Origin: Myotis daubentonii | Lineage: Eukaryota; Chordata; Mammalia; Chiroptera; Vespertilionidae | Assembly (NCBI RefSeq): GCF_963259705.1 | Contig: NC_081840.1 | Coordinates: 145,053,549-145,117,548 of the forward strand | DNA: 64,000 bases | Direction: 5' to 3' | Program-made: the position numbers and the translations under genes | Shown: positions 55,200 to 64,000 of the stretch, in pieces | Layout of the letters: every line of letters starts with the position of its first letter | How positions within the stretch are numbered: the first letter of the stretch is position 1 | Notes under the pieces: model-generated | Seen by the model: the letters and a program-made list of their open reading frames with translations, nothing else | What the model was told of the DNA's origin: nothing | Databases searched by the model: none

Positions 55200-55673
55200 A
55201 GTCTTACTAAGGTTGACCCTTGGTTAGTGTCTGGGAACTTGAATTTTAAGATGGTGGATTTCCACCTTTTCTAGAAATGTTAAAATGGTTCACTGTTCCT
55301 AAACTGTGCCATATATATGTAGTTTATTCTGAATAGCTGCTTTTCTCCTGGGAGTCTGGAATTTGGGTACCAGGAAGAGGATGCCTACATCACCAGCTGC
55401 CAAAAAGCCTGGGTACTGAGTTTTTGACAAGCTTCCCTGGTTGGGAACAGCCAGCAATGTGTTGTCACAACTTGTTGGGGAAATTAAGGGCACCATGTGA
55501 AGCTTGCACCTGATTTCCCCAACTTCTCCCCACATGCCTTTTTCTTTTGCTGATTGAGCTTTGTGCCTTTTGCTACAATAAATCATAGCCGTGAATATGA
55601 ATATATGTGGGGTCTTGTGAGCTCTCTGAGTAACTCACCAAACCTGGGAGTGGCCTTGGAGACCTGCAACACA
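55200..55673 (+). mobile_element. Ancient ERV-type LTR, family unassigned
   Basis: 'ttggttagtgtctgggaacttgaattttaagatggtggatttccacc', 'aatggttcactgttcctaaactgtgccatatatatg', 'gacaagcttccctggttggg' and AATAAA at 55577-55582 followed by 'tcatagccgtgaatatgaa...gtggccttggagacctgcaacaca' have LTR layout, ending in CA. No internal viral genes lie alongside. Confidence 0.7.
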
Positions 55674-55806
55674 GCACCTGTTGACTGTTCTAAAAATTTT
55701 TAGTTTGTCACACATCTATTGAGTTTTCACTGTGTGCCCAAGTATTTTTTAAACATTGGTATTATAATAATAAATAAGGTACATCCCTCTTAAGAAGCCT
55801 GTGGTG

Positions 55807-56033
55807 CAGTGGTGTGGTCCTCACTCAAGGCTGACTTTATCTCCCAGGGGATATTTGTCAATATCCGGGGACAGTTTTGATTTGTCACCACAGGGAAAAT
55901 GCTACTGACATCAAATGGGTAGAAGTCAGGGACATTGGAAACATCCTACATAAACAGAGCAGCTCTCCCGCCCTCCCACAATAAAGAATTATGCAGTCCA
56001 AAATGTCAAAGGGGCCAAGGTTGAGAAACCCTG
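55807..56033 (+). mobile_element. MER20-type hAT-Charlie MITE
   Basis: Starts CAGTGGTGTGGTCCTCACTC and ends AAGGTTGAGAAACCCTG. The interior 'ggggatatttgtcaatatccggggacag', 'gctactgacatcaaatgggtagaagtcagggac' and 'ataaagaattatgcagtccaaaatgtcaa' is the MER20 order. The target duplication has decayed. Confidence 0.85.
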
Positions 56034-56066
56034 AGCTAGTGGTAGAAACAGACACATAAACAGATA

Positions 56067-56539
56067 TTTTTCTTTATTTTTTATTTTATTGTTTAAAGTA
56101 TTACAAATAGTAGTACATATGTCTCCTTTTTTCCCCATTGACCTTACCCTGGCCTCCCCTAACCCCCAGCACATGCCCTCATCGCCCCCCCCCCCCACCA
56201 GTGTCTTGTGTCCATTGGTTATGCTTATATGCATGCATACAAGTCCTTCAGTTGATCTCTTACCCACCCCCCTCCCCAGCCTTTCCATTGTAGTTTGACA
56301 GTCTGTTCGATGCTTCTCTGCCTCTGTATCTATCTTTTTGTTCATCAGGTTATAATGGTCTTTATTATCCATAAATGAGTGAGATCATGTGGTATTTTTC
56401 TTTACTGACTGGCCATCAGCGGATGAGTGGATTAAAAAACTATGGTACAGCTACACAATGGAATACTATGCTGCTATAAAAAAGAAGGAATTCTTACCAT
56501 TTGTAACAGCATGGATTATGCTAAGTGAAATAAGTAAAC
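56067..56539. mobile_element. 5'-inverted (twin-primed) L1
   Basis: The left part, to about 56405, is L1 3' UTR on the minus strand with its poly-A on the left. The right part, about 56410-56539, is the neighbouring ORF2 segment on the plus strand ('cagcggatgagtggattaaaaaactatgg'). TAAACAGATA occurs at 56057-56066 and 56540-56549. In L1 order the two pieces are adjacent, so almost nothing was lost at the inversion. Confidence 0.92.
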
Positions 56540-56549
56540 TAAACAGATA

Positions 56550-58294
56550 ATTTTAATAGAATGTGAAAACTGTTCATTGATTTTCTCTTTCCTAGGGACT
56601 TTGTCTTCTGTCCTATCTTAGCCACTCATTCCCAAAACTGGGATCCTCTACCTATGACTTTTTCATTTTCTTTCACCCCCCCCCCCACAACTTCCTATTT
56701 CCCCCAAAAAGGTTACATTCCATAGTCAATTACTGTATTCCTTTTCATAAACCCCAACACCCCCATACCCAATTCCCTTTGTAGGCCTCACCTGGCCAAT
56801 CACAGTATTATTAAATCCAAGTCAGTGCCTACACCAGATCCACAATGCAGTTGACCTTGACTTGTTTCACTTTAAATTCATGATCACTAACTATCAAATG
56901 TGCCCTGAATACTGCCTTCCATGATGTCTCTGCAGTTTCTTCATTTTCTCATTCAAAATTTCATACCTTCTCCTCTCTCCTCAAATTTCCTGTCCCTCCT
57001 ATCCCTTCTTTACTCTCAAGTTGCTCATGCCATGTCCAGTTCCACGAGAAAATTAAAGCAATCAGAAGAGAATTCCACAAGCTATCATGGCCATAGCTAC
57101 CTGTGTTCAGGCACCCGGCACCAGTACAGTATCTTCTTCCTTTTATAAAGGATGAACTCTGTGTATCAACCAGATCTGACCCTCTCTCAATTGCTCAAGG
57201 ATGTCACTCCAGCAACTCTGTCCCACATTTTCTGCATGATCATTGTTCCTTTGCTCATTGCATCTTCCCTACAAACACAAAAATGTTATATTCCCTGTCT
57301 TAACAAACTTCCTATCCTGACCCCACTTCCCTCTAGTCACTGCTCCATTTCTCATCTTCCCTGAATAGAAAAATTCCTCAGAATTATCCTTTGTATGTGC
57401 TGCTTTGAATTGTCTTTTTTCTATTCTTTCCTGAGCCAATTCAGGTTTTTACCAGCACTGTTCTCCCCAATCTGCTCTTGTCATACTGTAACATCCTGAA
57501 ATGGTAAGTTGTCTTCTTGTAAGTCAGATGGAGGCGGGGAGCCCAGGCCATTCTGGTGCCCCAGGGCTATGCTAACACTTCCTTGTTGACCTGACTTGCT
57601 GATCCCTTTTCTTTCATGGACTGCACAGTTCCTCTCAACTCTCTGAACCATGACTTTACTTTTAACCCCTTAATTGCTTTGTTCTCTTAGCAGCTCTAAG
57701 CTCAGTTCCAATGAAAAATAATGGAATTGGCCAGTTCATAATTTCAGGCCAGGCTACATCGTGTATTATCTACAAGGCTATAGACTAGAGATGATTTGGC
57801 TCAGGTCTACACTGCCAGTTCAAATACTGGCCACAGGGAGGCAAAAAATAGCCCATCGTTGCTTCTCTGAGTTAGAAGCTGAGGGCAAGGCAGCTTCATC
57901 AAAGAAGGAATGTGAGACAACCAGTGTTGTGGCACTCACTACATTTTCAATTATTTCCTCCTTCTCAAATGGCATAAATCACATTCTGCTGTGTAATAAT
58001 AACCCTACATACCACATGTGGCACCTCCTAAAGTTAGGGGTGTGCATTCAAATTCTATGTCTTAGTTATCTCCATGTCTTTCAGCCCATTGACTGTGTGC
58101 CTAGAACTTAATAAAGCCACGTTAGGGCAATGTAAAAGGAGCATTTACACTAATGACCTGAAGCGTATTTTCCTAATTCTGTCCACACTTGGTTCTGTCC
58201 TCATGACTGACTGTCTCATCTTCTGTTGGTACCTCCTCCTGGCCTCTCCAGCTCCACCCCAGACTGAAAATTTGGTGTGAAGTACAGTGACTCA
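56550..58294. other. About 1.7 kb, pyrimidine-rich, not clearly assigned
   Basis: C-run near 56678. 56930-57480 is pyrimidine-rich with phrases that weakly suggest L2 or another old LINE. The 116-residue frame at 57761-58111 has no recognised domain, splice evidence or codon signal. Confidence 0.35.
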
Positions 58295-58375
58295 TATATT
58301 TACTGCTCTGTTCCCAGAACCTTGCTAGTCCATCCTCGGTGATCTGTGAATGTTAATTGAATGAATAGTAACTGA
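58295..58375 (+). repeat. L2 3'-end fragment
   Basis: 'tactgctctgttcccagaaccttgctagtcc', then 'gtgaatgttaattgaatgaatag' is the sense L2 tail. Confidence 0.65.
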
Positions 58376-58561
58376 ACATTGGTCCCAGATTCATCACTTT
58401 GGCTCCATTTTTATGGCTCTCTGGCTAGACCTTGGTGATATAATAACTTCTGCAGTTCTGTCTATTGATTAGAGTCTTTCCTCACCTTCACTCCTTGCCT
58501 TGTCCCAAGGCCATGTTGGGAAGCCTTGGAAAGTACAGTGCATAAAAAAGGGGGGCATGTG

Positions 58562-58725
58562 CCCTTGCCAGTGTGGCTCCATGTTTAGAGTGTCAGCCTT
58601 ACACTGAAGAGTCTTGAATGCAATTCCTGATCCAGGGCATGTACCTGGGTTACAGGTTCAATCCCCAGCCCCCTCCAGAGCACGTGTAAAAGACAACTAA
58701 TCAATGTGTCTCTCTCACATTGATG

Positions 58726-58797
<72 letters not shown>

Positions 58798-58850
58798 TCT
58801 CTTTATCTCTCTCTCTTTTTCCCTCCTTTCCTCTCTCTCTAAAATCAATG
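58562..58850 (+). mobile_element. Ves-type SINE with expanded CT tail
   Basis: 'gccagtgtggctccatg' head, 'aattcctgatccagggcatgtacctgggttacaggttcaatccccag', then the pyrimidine tail has grown into a (CT)n array at about 58729-58795. Ends AAAATCAATGG, used as target by the next SINE. Confidence 0.88.
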
Positions 58851-58855
58851 GAGAA

Positions 58856-59053
58856 GCCAGGGAGGCATTGCTCAGTGGTTGAGCATTGGCGTCATGGTTC
58901 AATGCCTGGTCAGAACACATGCCTGAGCATGTGGGCTCAATCCCCAGTATGGGGTGTGCAGGAGTCGCTCGATCAATGATTCTCCCTCATCATTGATGTT
59001 TCTATCTCTCTATCCCTCTCTGAAATTAATAAAAATATTTTTAAAAATAAAAT
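58856..59053 (+). mobile_element. Ves-type SINE inserted at the tail of the previous one
   Basis: Plus-strand copy. AAAATCAATGGAGAA (58841-58855) and AAAATCAGTGGAGAA (59054-59068) are its target duplication, the first of which includes the end of the upstream SINE. The result is a direct SINE dimer. Confidence 0.94.
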
Positions 59054-59265
59054 AAAATCAGTGGAGAAAATATCCTTTGGTGACGACTAACAAAACAAAC
59101 ATACAAAAATAGTTTTTAAAAAGGGGGGCATGCAATACATTTTTAGCAAACAAATTAGCTTCCTGGAAATGTAACCCACTCCCAGAGAGGCCCAGAGCTA
59201 TTAATGTGGCTGTCTGGTTTTCCTCAGCCCCTAATACCATGCATAAGAGAAGAGAAATAAGTCCA

Positions 59266-59484
59266 GCCAGCTGGTGTGGCTCCATGGTTGAGTGTCGACC
59301 TATGAATCAGTAGGTCAAGGTTCCATTCCTAGTCAGGGCACATGCTTAGGTCATGAGCTCAATCTCTACCTCTAGGGTGGGGTGTGCAGGAGGCAGCTGA
59401 TCAGTGATTCTCTCTTATTGATGTTTCTCTCTCTCCCCCTCTCCCTTCCTCTCTGCAATCAATAAAAATATACTTTTAAAAAAG
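59266..59484 (+). mobile_element. Ves-type SINE
   Basis: Plus-strand copy; AGAGAAATAAGTCCA (59251-59265) and AAAGAAATAAGCCCA (59485-59499) form the duplication. Third SINE in the same orientation within about 920 bp. Confidence 0.94.
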
Positions 59485-59499
59485 AAAGAAATAAGCCCA

Positions 59500-60231
59500 C
59501 TTAATAGTAGTGTAAATGTTACTACTAATAAAGATAAGAGCTGCATTACAGCCAAATTACATATTTTTTACAGGATGGGGAAATTTTCATATTGCCCTAT
59601 ATTTAAGTATTTATTGTTCAGAGAGGGATCTGGGGCTGATATTGTCTCCATAGCATTTTTCTTCTTTCTTTTACCTATTAATACCCACATTTTGGATAGT
59701 TCACAAATCATTTGTATCCCTACCAGAGGAGGAAAAATACAAATAGAAAATGAACTAAAATTCAAATTTATCAACTGAGTTGTTTGTCCATAACTATGAT
59801 AGTTTAGAAAAATAAAGATGGGGATGAAACACTAGCAGAAGAGGTAGGAGGCTGAAATCAGTGATTAGAAGTGAAATGTGAACCCTGACCTATGGAATTC
59901 CTTTATAGTATTTTCTGGATGCTAGAGGGATTTTTGTCAGGAGACAGATTCAATAAAATAACTTTTATTTAAATATCAGTATCAGTTTATATAAGATTCT
60001 CCCTGCCATCTCAAATCGATTATTGACTATCCTCTGTTGATGATTGAGGAATGATAACAATTTAATGAACTATTTTTACATTGAAGATAACCACATTGCT
60101 CTAATTCAAGTGTGCCTATATAAGCTAGACAGGAGGTGTGCGGCTGCAATGTAGATTTTGAAGAATCCACGAGCCAACGCTATGGTTCAAAGAAAATGAC
60201 AATATAAAACATCATTTTTGCTCCTATTTGA
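59500..60231. other. No feature recognised
   Basis: AT-rich DNA; the complementary 67-68-residue frames near 59570-59778 have no domain. Confidence 0.4.
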
Positions 60232-60490
60232 TTATTATTATTTTCTTAATCCTCACCGGAGGATATTTTTCCATTGATTTCTTAGAGAGAGTGGAAAAGA
60301 GGGAAAGACAGAGAGAAATACTGATGTGAGAGAAACACACCAATTGGTTGCCTCCTGCAGGAGCCCTGACCAGGGCCTAGGCTAGGGAGGAGATTCTGCA
60401 ACCCAGATACATGCCCTTGATCAGAATCGAACCCAGGACTCTTCAGTCCACAGGCCAACACTCTACCCATTGAGCCAAACTGGCTGGGGC
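60232..60490 (-). mobile_element. Ves-type SINE
   Basis: Minus-strand copy of the 'cctgtggactga' head type, with a box-B-like GGTTCGATTCTG. The flanks 'atttttgctcctatttg' at about 60214-60230 and 'atttttgctcctgtttg' at about 60492-60508 are the target duplication. Extra GC-rich bases ('ccagggcctaggctagggag') lie in the middle. Confidence 0.93.
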
Positions 60491-60494
60491 AATT

Positions 60495-61183
60495 TTTGCT
60501 CCTGTTTGAGAAGATTGAATCCTATTGTATGCAAAACATCTTTTTGTTTTTTGCTCTACACTTACTGCATTAGACTGAAAATGTATGTCAAAGAAAATCA
60601 GTAAAGATTAGTTGTATATGAAGCATGCACTTGCCTGAATTAGAGCAACATAAATGACCAATATCATCCAGATGGATGGAAAGACTAATCATAAATTTTA
60701 AATACAGATCAGTTGTTAGACATGTTAATATTTCTTCTTCCTAGTTCTTCCTATTTTTGTGTCCTTATTTGATATGACTTAAAGTTTAATTTATAAAATA
60801 AAGTGGTAGTGGTATTTTTTTTCAGTAGTCCATTAAAGAGCAAAACAGACCACTACTATAAGTCATAGCAGTCTGAGATATTTTTTTTTAAAGATATTCA
60901 CAGAAAAAGTAAGAAAGCCAAATTTGGACTTTTTTTTTTCTGTTTGGTAGCCATTCCAACTGCATTACCTAGGTTAGTATCCATTTTGTAGTAATTTTAC
61001 TGGCTCTTGTTTTTCCAAGTTCTAATGTTGATTTTTTTGTCTTTCTCTCCAACAGAGTTAAATTCCATTTTTACCTACTTAGAAAAGTGAGATCATCATA
61101 ATAAGCACTGTGAGGAAATGTCAAGTTCATTTAAACAAATGTCTATCCCGCACTGAGTTTACATTTTAATAAGAATAAGAAAA
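60495..61183. other. No feature recognised
   Basis: AT-rich DNA without supported features. Confidence 0.4.
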
Positions 61184-61334
61184 TGCCTGGCCGCTGTGGC
61201 TCAGTGATTGAGTGCCGACCTATGAACCAGGAGGTCATGGTTTGATTCCAAGTCAGGGCATGTGCCCAGGTTGTGGGCTCAATCCCGGATTGTGCAGGAG
61301 GCAGCCGATCAATGGTTCTCTCTCATCATTGATG

Positions 61335-61382
<48 letters not shown>

Positions 61383-61430
61383 TCTTTCTTCCTTTCTGAA
61401 ATCAATCAAGACATATTTTTTTTTTAAAAA
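61184..61430 (+). mobile_element. Ves-type SINE with expanded CT tail
   Basis: Head 'ctgtggctcagtgattgagtgccgacctatgaaccaggaggtcatgg', box-B-like GGTTTGATTCC, then a (TC)n array at about 61335-61379 and AATCAATCAAGACATATTTTT. Confidence 0.94.
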
Positions 61431-61434
61431 AAAG

Positions 61435-62253
61435 AATATGTTATAGCTACTTAAATAACTAGAAAATAAGATAGAAATAGACCCTTGGGGAAGAGCTGTG
61501 TACATACAGGGCCAAAATTCAGAAAACACATATGAATCCTGGATTGGGAGATTAAAGTAGACATAGAGAAAGAGCTGAGCCTTAAAAGATAGGTGGGATT
61601 TATATACACTGGAATAGGAAAATGGCCAGATATAACTGTATGAGACAATCAAGTTTAGTAACTGATCGCAATTTCTATGTTTCCTCTCTCCTCAAGCCTT
61701 GGTGACCTCATATTTATTTGGGAAAGTGTGGTGTGGCTTATTCAATATTGAGTTTGATATCCAGCAATACCTTTATGGTGATGGTGGATGCAGGAATGCA
61801 TCATCAAGAGCTGTTACTCACAGCAGTATTGACACAGGTACACATCTCCATCTTCACTGGCTTATTACGTGGGAACACATTGATATGCCAATAAATGGTC
61901 CACATAACATGACCACTTCTCTAAATAAAGAATGTACGTTGTATTCTATTCACAACAGGAATTGCAAAATGAGAATTTTATTCGTTATTTTTGTCATAGA
62001 AATGTCTTTTAACTTTCACGTAGCCTTCTGAGTAGCATGCAGTTGTTGGTGGAGGCTGTAATGTTAGAAAGATAAAGAAGGAATGATCACACAAAAGGTA
62101 GGTTTTTATTAAAATAATTTCAATAATTTGTTAAATACTTTTAAGGTGGCTAATATTTTCTGTCAATTTGATTACCTAAAGTGCTTTAATTAGTCCTATA
62201 AATTTTAGAAGCAGATTTTGAGTCCCACTATCTGGCAGTGATGTGAATGAGAA
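61435..62253. other. No feature recognised
   Basis: The 110-residue plus frame at 61699-62031 shows no domain; a segment near 61860-61960 has a degenerate look but is not assigned. Confidence 0.35.
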
Positions 62254-62497
62254 TCTATGTACATAAAAGCCTAATATGCAAATTTTCCCCTCAAGAGTTC
62301 GGTCGCTTGCTATTACGTGCGCTGACCACCAGGGGGTGGTGCGGAATGAAGGAAGGCCCTGGTCAGTGGCCGGCAGCTGGAAGCTAGGGAAAGAAGGCCC
62401 CAGCCCAGCTGGCAGCCAGAAGGCCCCGATTGTCCCTGATCGCCAACGAGGCCTAGTGACCCTGCCCATGGACAAATTTCATGCACCGGGCTTCTAA
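62254..62497 (+). mobile_element. HeliBat-type Helitron, 244 bp, CTAA terminus
   Basis: Starts TCTATGTACATAAAAGCC, AATATGCAAATT after host A and ends ATGGACAAATTTCATGCACC, GGGCTTCTAA before host T. The final CTAA still fits the CTRR rule but differs from CTAG in the other copies. The 3' hairpin has lost some pairing. Confidence 0.9.
62326..62339 (+). promoter_or_regulatory. CTCF-like motif, one mismatch, inside Helitron
   Basis: CCACCAGGGGGTGG departs from CCASYAGRKGGCRS only at position 12 (T for C). Same orientation as its Helitron. Confidence 0.4.
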
Positions 62498-62873
62498 TAT
62501 TTCTATAATTCTTTCTAATCAAGATATAAAACCCAGAAACCCTAAAGAAAAAGACTGACACATTTGATTACATAAAACCACAATACTTTTATATGAAAAG
62601 ATACTATGAACAAAGTTAAACTGGAAGAAAATACTTTCAATTTGTATGATAGAGGGTAAATATCAATTAATATGGGAAGTCTGACAAGTTATTTTTAAGT
62701 AACATTACCACCAGTAAGCACATAAAACTATTCCCATTAATATTAATCAATTCCAATTTAAACAACAAGAAATTAATTTACTTATAAGACAAGCCAAGAT
62801 TTAAAAGAATAATAATATCCAATGTTGGTGAATGTAAGGGAAAATTAGCACAATCATGCACTTTTATGCATGT
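62498..62873. other. No feature recognised
   Basis: 'aaacccagaaaccctaaagaaaaagactgacacatttgattacataaaa' resembles an old L1 ORF2 phrase, but it is too short to call. Confidence 0.35.
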
Positions 62874-63069
62874 ATATATATATTTTTTTATTTCAAGAGG
62901 AAAAGAGGAGAGATAGAAACATCAATGATGAGAAAGAATCATCAATTGGTTGCCTGCCACCCACTTGAACAGAGCCTGCAATCTGAGCATGTACCCTAAC
63001 CAGGAATCGAACCATGACCTTTTGGTTTATAGGTCAGCACTCAACTACTGAGCCATAGAGGCCAGGCCA
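62874..63069 (-). mobile_element. Ves-type SINE
   Basis: Minus-strand copy: 'gacctataaaccaaaaggtca' head variant, box-B-like GGTTCGATTCCTGG, missing some of the middle, AAAAAATATATA end. Confidence 0.9.
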
Positions 63070-64000
63070 AGTATAAATTATCACAACACTTCAACAAGCC
63101 ATTTAGTAATATTTCTCAAAATAAGTGCACAATTGCTTTGACCTAGCAATTCTACTTCTCAGATTTTATCCTACATTAATACAGAAACATATGAAACAAC
63201 AATATAATTATCTTAACAGTGTTTGTCATAGCAAAAAATTAGAAATAACCAAAAAAAATTTTCAATGAAATTGCTTAAATACATTTCCATAAATTTTACA
63301 ATAACCATGCATCCATTTTGTAATTTCAGCAAAAACTTTAAGTATGAAAGGGTAAGAGGAAAGAGAAAACTTGTTTAAAATGCTAAATTGTGAAATTAAC
63401 TTTACCCTAAATGACACAGACAATACAGGCAGTGCAGCTTCCTGAATCTTAACATTCTTCCATATTTCCTGGTTTTCACTTCATCTATTATAAATGATTT
63501 ACTTTCTTATTTTAGACCAATAACATTTTATCATCTCCATCATCTCTTCTTGCATCAGCTCTTTTTTTTTTTTTTTTTTTTTCAATTCTTGGCAGCACTG
63601 CCTTCTTCTCCCTCTTTATAATCCAAGTTTATTTAGATTGCTTTGATTCAACAAACAGTTAAGAATGATTGGAACAACTGCTATAATGAGAATTTAGACT
63701 CCTGACTGAGCCACAATTCCTATTTAAACCAGGCAGTAACTCAATTTTTTTTAGTTTATCTGTTTGATTTTACTGACTCTGAGACTCTGCTCACTTCTTA
63801 CCTCTGCTTCCTCTTCATTTTATTGCTTCTTTTTTCCCGCTCTCTTCTTTCCTCAAAACCTCCCTACCATATGATCATGAGCACAATTTTTCCTCATCCA
63901 TCCGGCTGCAGCCTAGTCTAAAGCAAGAAGAGAACGCAGTGACTGGAGGGGGAAAACATCATCTATGGGCAGAACTTAGTCTTGGGTATGCTGCCTTCTG
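63070..64000. other. Mostly unrecognised; T tract near 63560-63582
   Basis: 63110-63300 ('ctttgacctagcaattctacttctcag', 'acagtgtttgtcatagcaaaaaattagaaataacc') resembles a short sense L1 ORF2 3' segment. The rest to the window edge holds a T22-type tract and pyrimidine-rich DNA with no supported gene. Confidence 0.4.

Noticed and set aside
55807..56033. 8-bp target duplication around the MER20 copy
   Set aside because: The flanks (CTGTGGTG and AGCTAGTG) share too few bases to call.
58585..58979. Frames encoding runs of SLSL or RERE
   Set aside because: Translation of the CT-rich tail of a Ves SINE on either strand.
1..64000. A previously undescribed multi-gene system
   Set aside because: No supported host or foreign gene cluster exists in the window. 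The novelty lies in mobile-element structure and Helitron-borne motifs, not in a gene system.

Overview
This window is non-coding nuclear DNA from a vespertilionid (evening) bat. The inference rests on repeat content. There are about 17 tRNA-derived Ves-type SINEs. There are eight or more Helitron copies with the HeliBat-like 3' end: a self-complementary TGCACGAATTTCGTGCA-type hairpin, then GGGCCTCTAG, inserted between A and T. There are also young non-autonomous hAT elements with perfect 8-bp target duplications. HeliBat-type Helitrons are known from vespertilionid bats. Older layers (L2, MIR, MER5/MER20, a Tigger, MLT1 and other LTRs, old L1) are general to placental mammals. I found no exon, tRNA, rRNA or host gene that I can support. 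Every longer open frame falls inside a repeat, a GC-rich spurious frame or a microsatellite, so the window is intergenic or lies in a large intron.

Layout. 1-9 kb: a (AAAGG)n array cut by the window edge, an L2 fragment, a fossil hAT-Charlie transposase of about 1.5 kb with a Helitron inserted in it, an MLT1 LTR and a 235-bp hAT element. 9-18 kb: MIR and Ves SINEs, a 212-bp hAT element, a 130-bp Helitron and a GGAA array. 18-20 kb is the most structured part: two Helitrons lie tail to tail 22 bp apart and carry five exact or one-mismatch matches to the CTCF core motif, followed by an OC1-like hAT element (8-bp duplication) that was itself hit by a Ves SINE with intact pol III boxes. 20-25.4 kb is L1 upon L1: an old antisense L1 split by a younger sense L1, then an antisense L1 with recognisable ORF1 and ORF2 endonuclease remnants, split by a second 212-bp hAT copy, then a near-perfect 169-bp palindrome. 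26-40 kb: mainly Ves SINEs, a Helitron ending in a CA/TA microsatellite, L2, and a Tigger-like element. 41-45 kb: a 1.13-kb L1 with a 15-bp target duplication, and three Helitrons or Helitron fragments. 45-58 kb has no Ves SINE and holds MIR, L2, old L1, an LTR, MER20 and a twin-primed (5'-inverted) L1. 58.5-63.1 kb: a Ves SINE cluster and one more Helitron.

There is no gene system here in the usual sense. The part most worth following up is the set of Helitrons carrying CTCF-like motifs, a plausible route by which mobile DNA could spread chromatin-boundary sites in this lineage. Repeat names come from recognising sequence patterns without a database search. Boundaries are exact where a target duplication or TC/CTAG terminus is quoted and approximate elsewhere.
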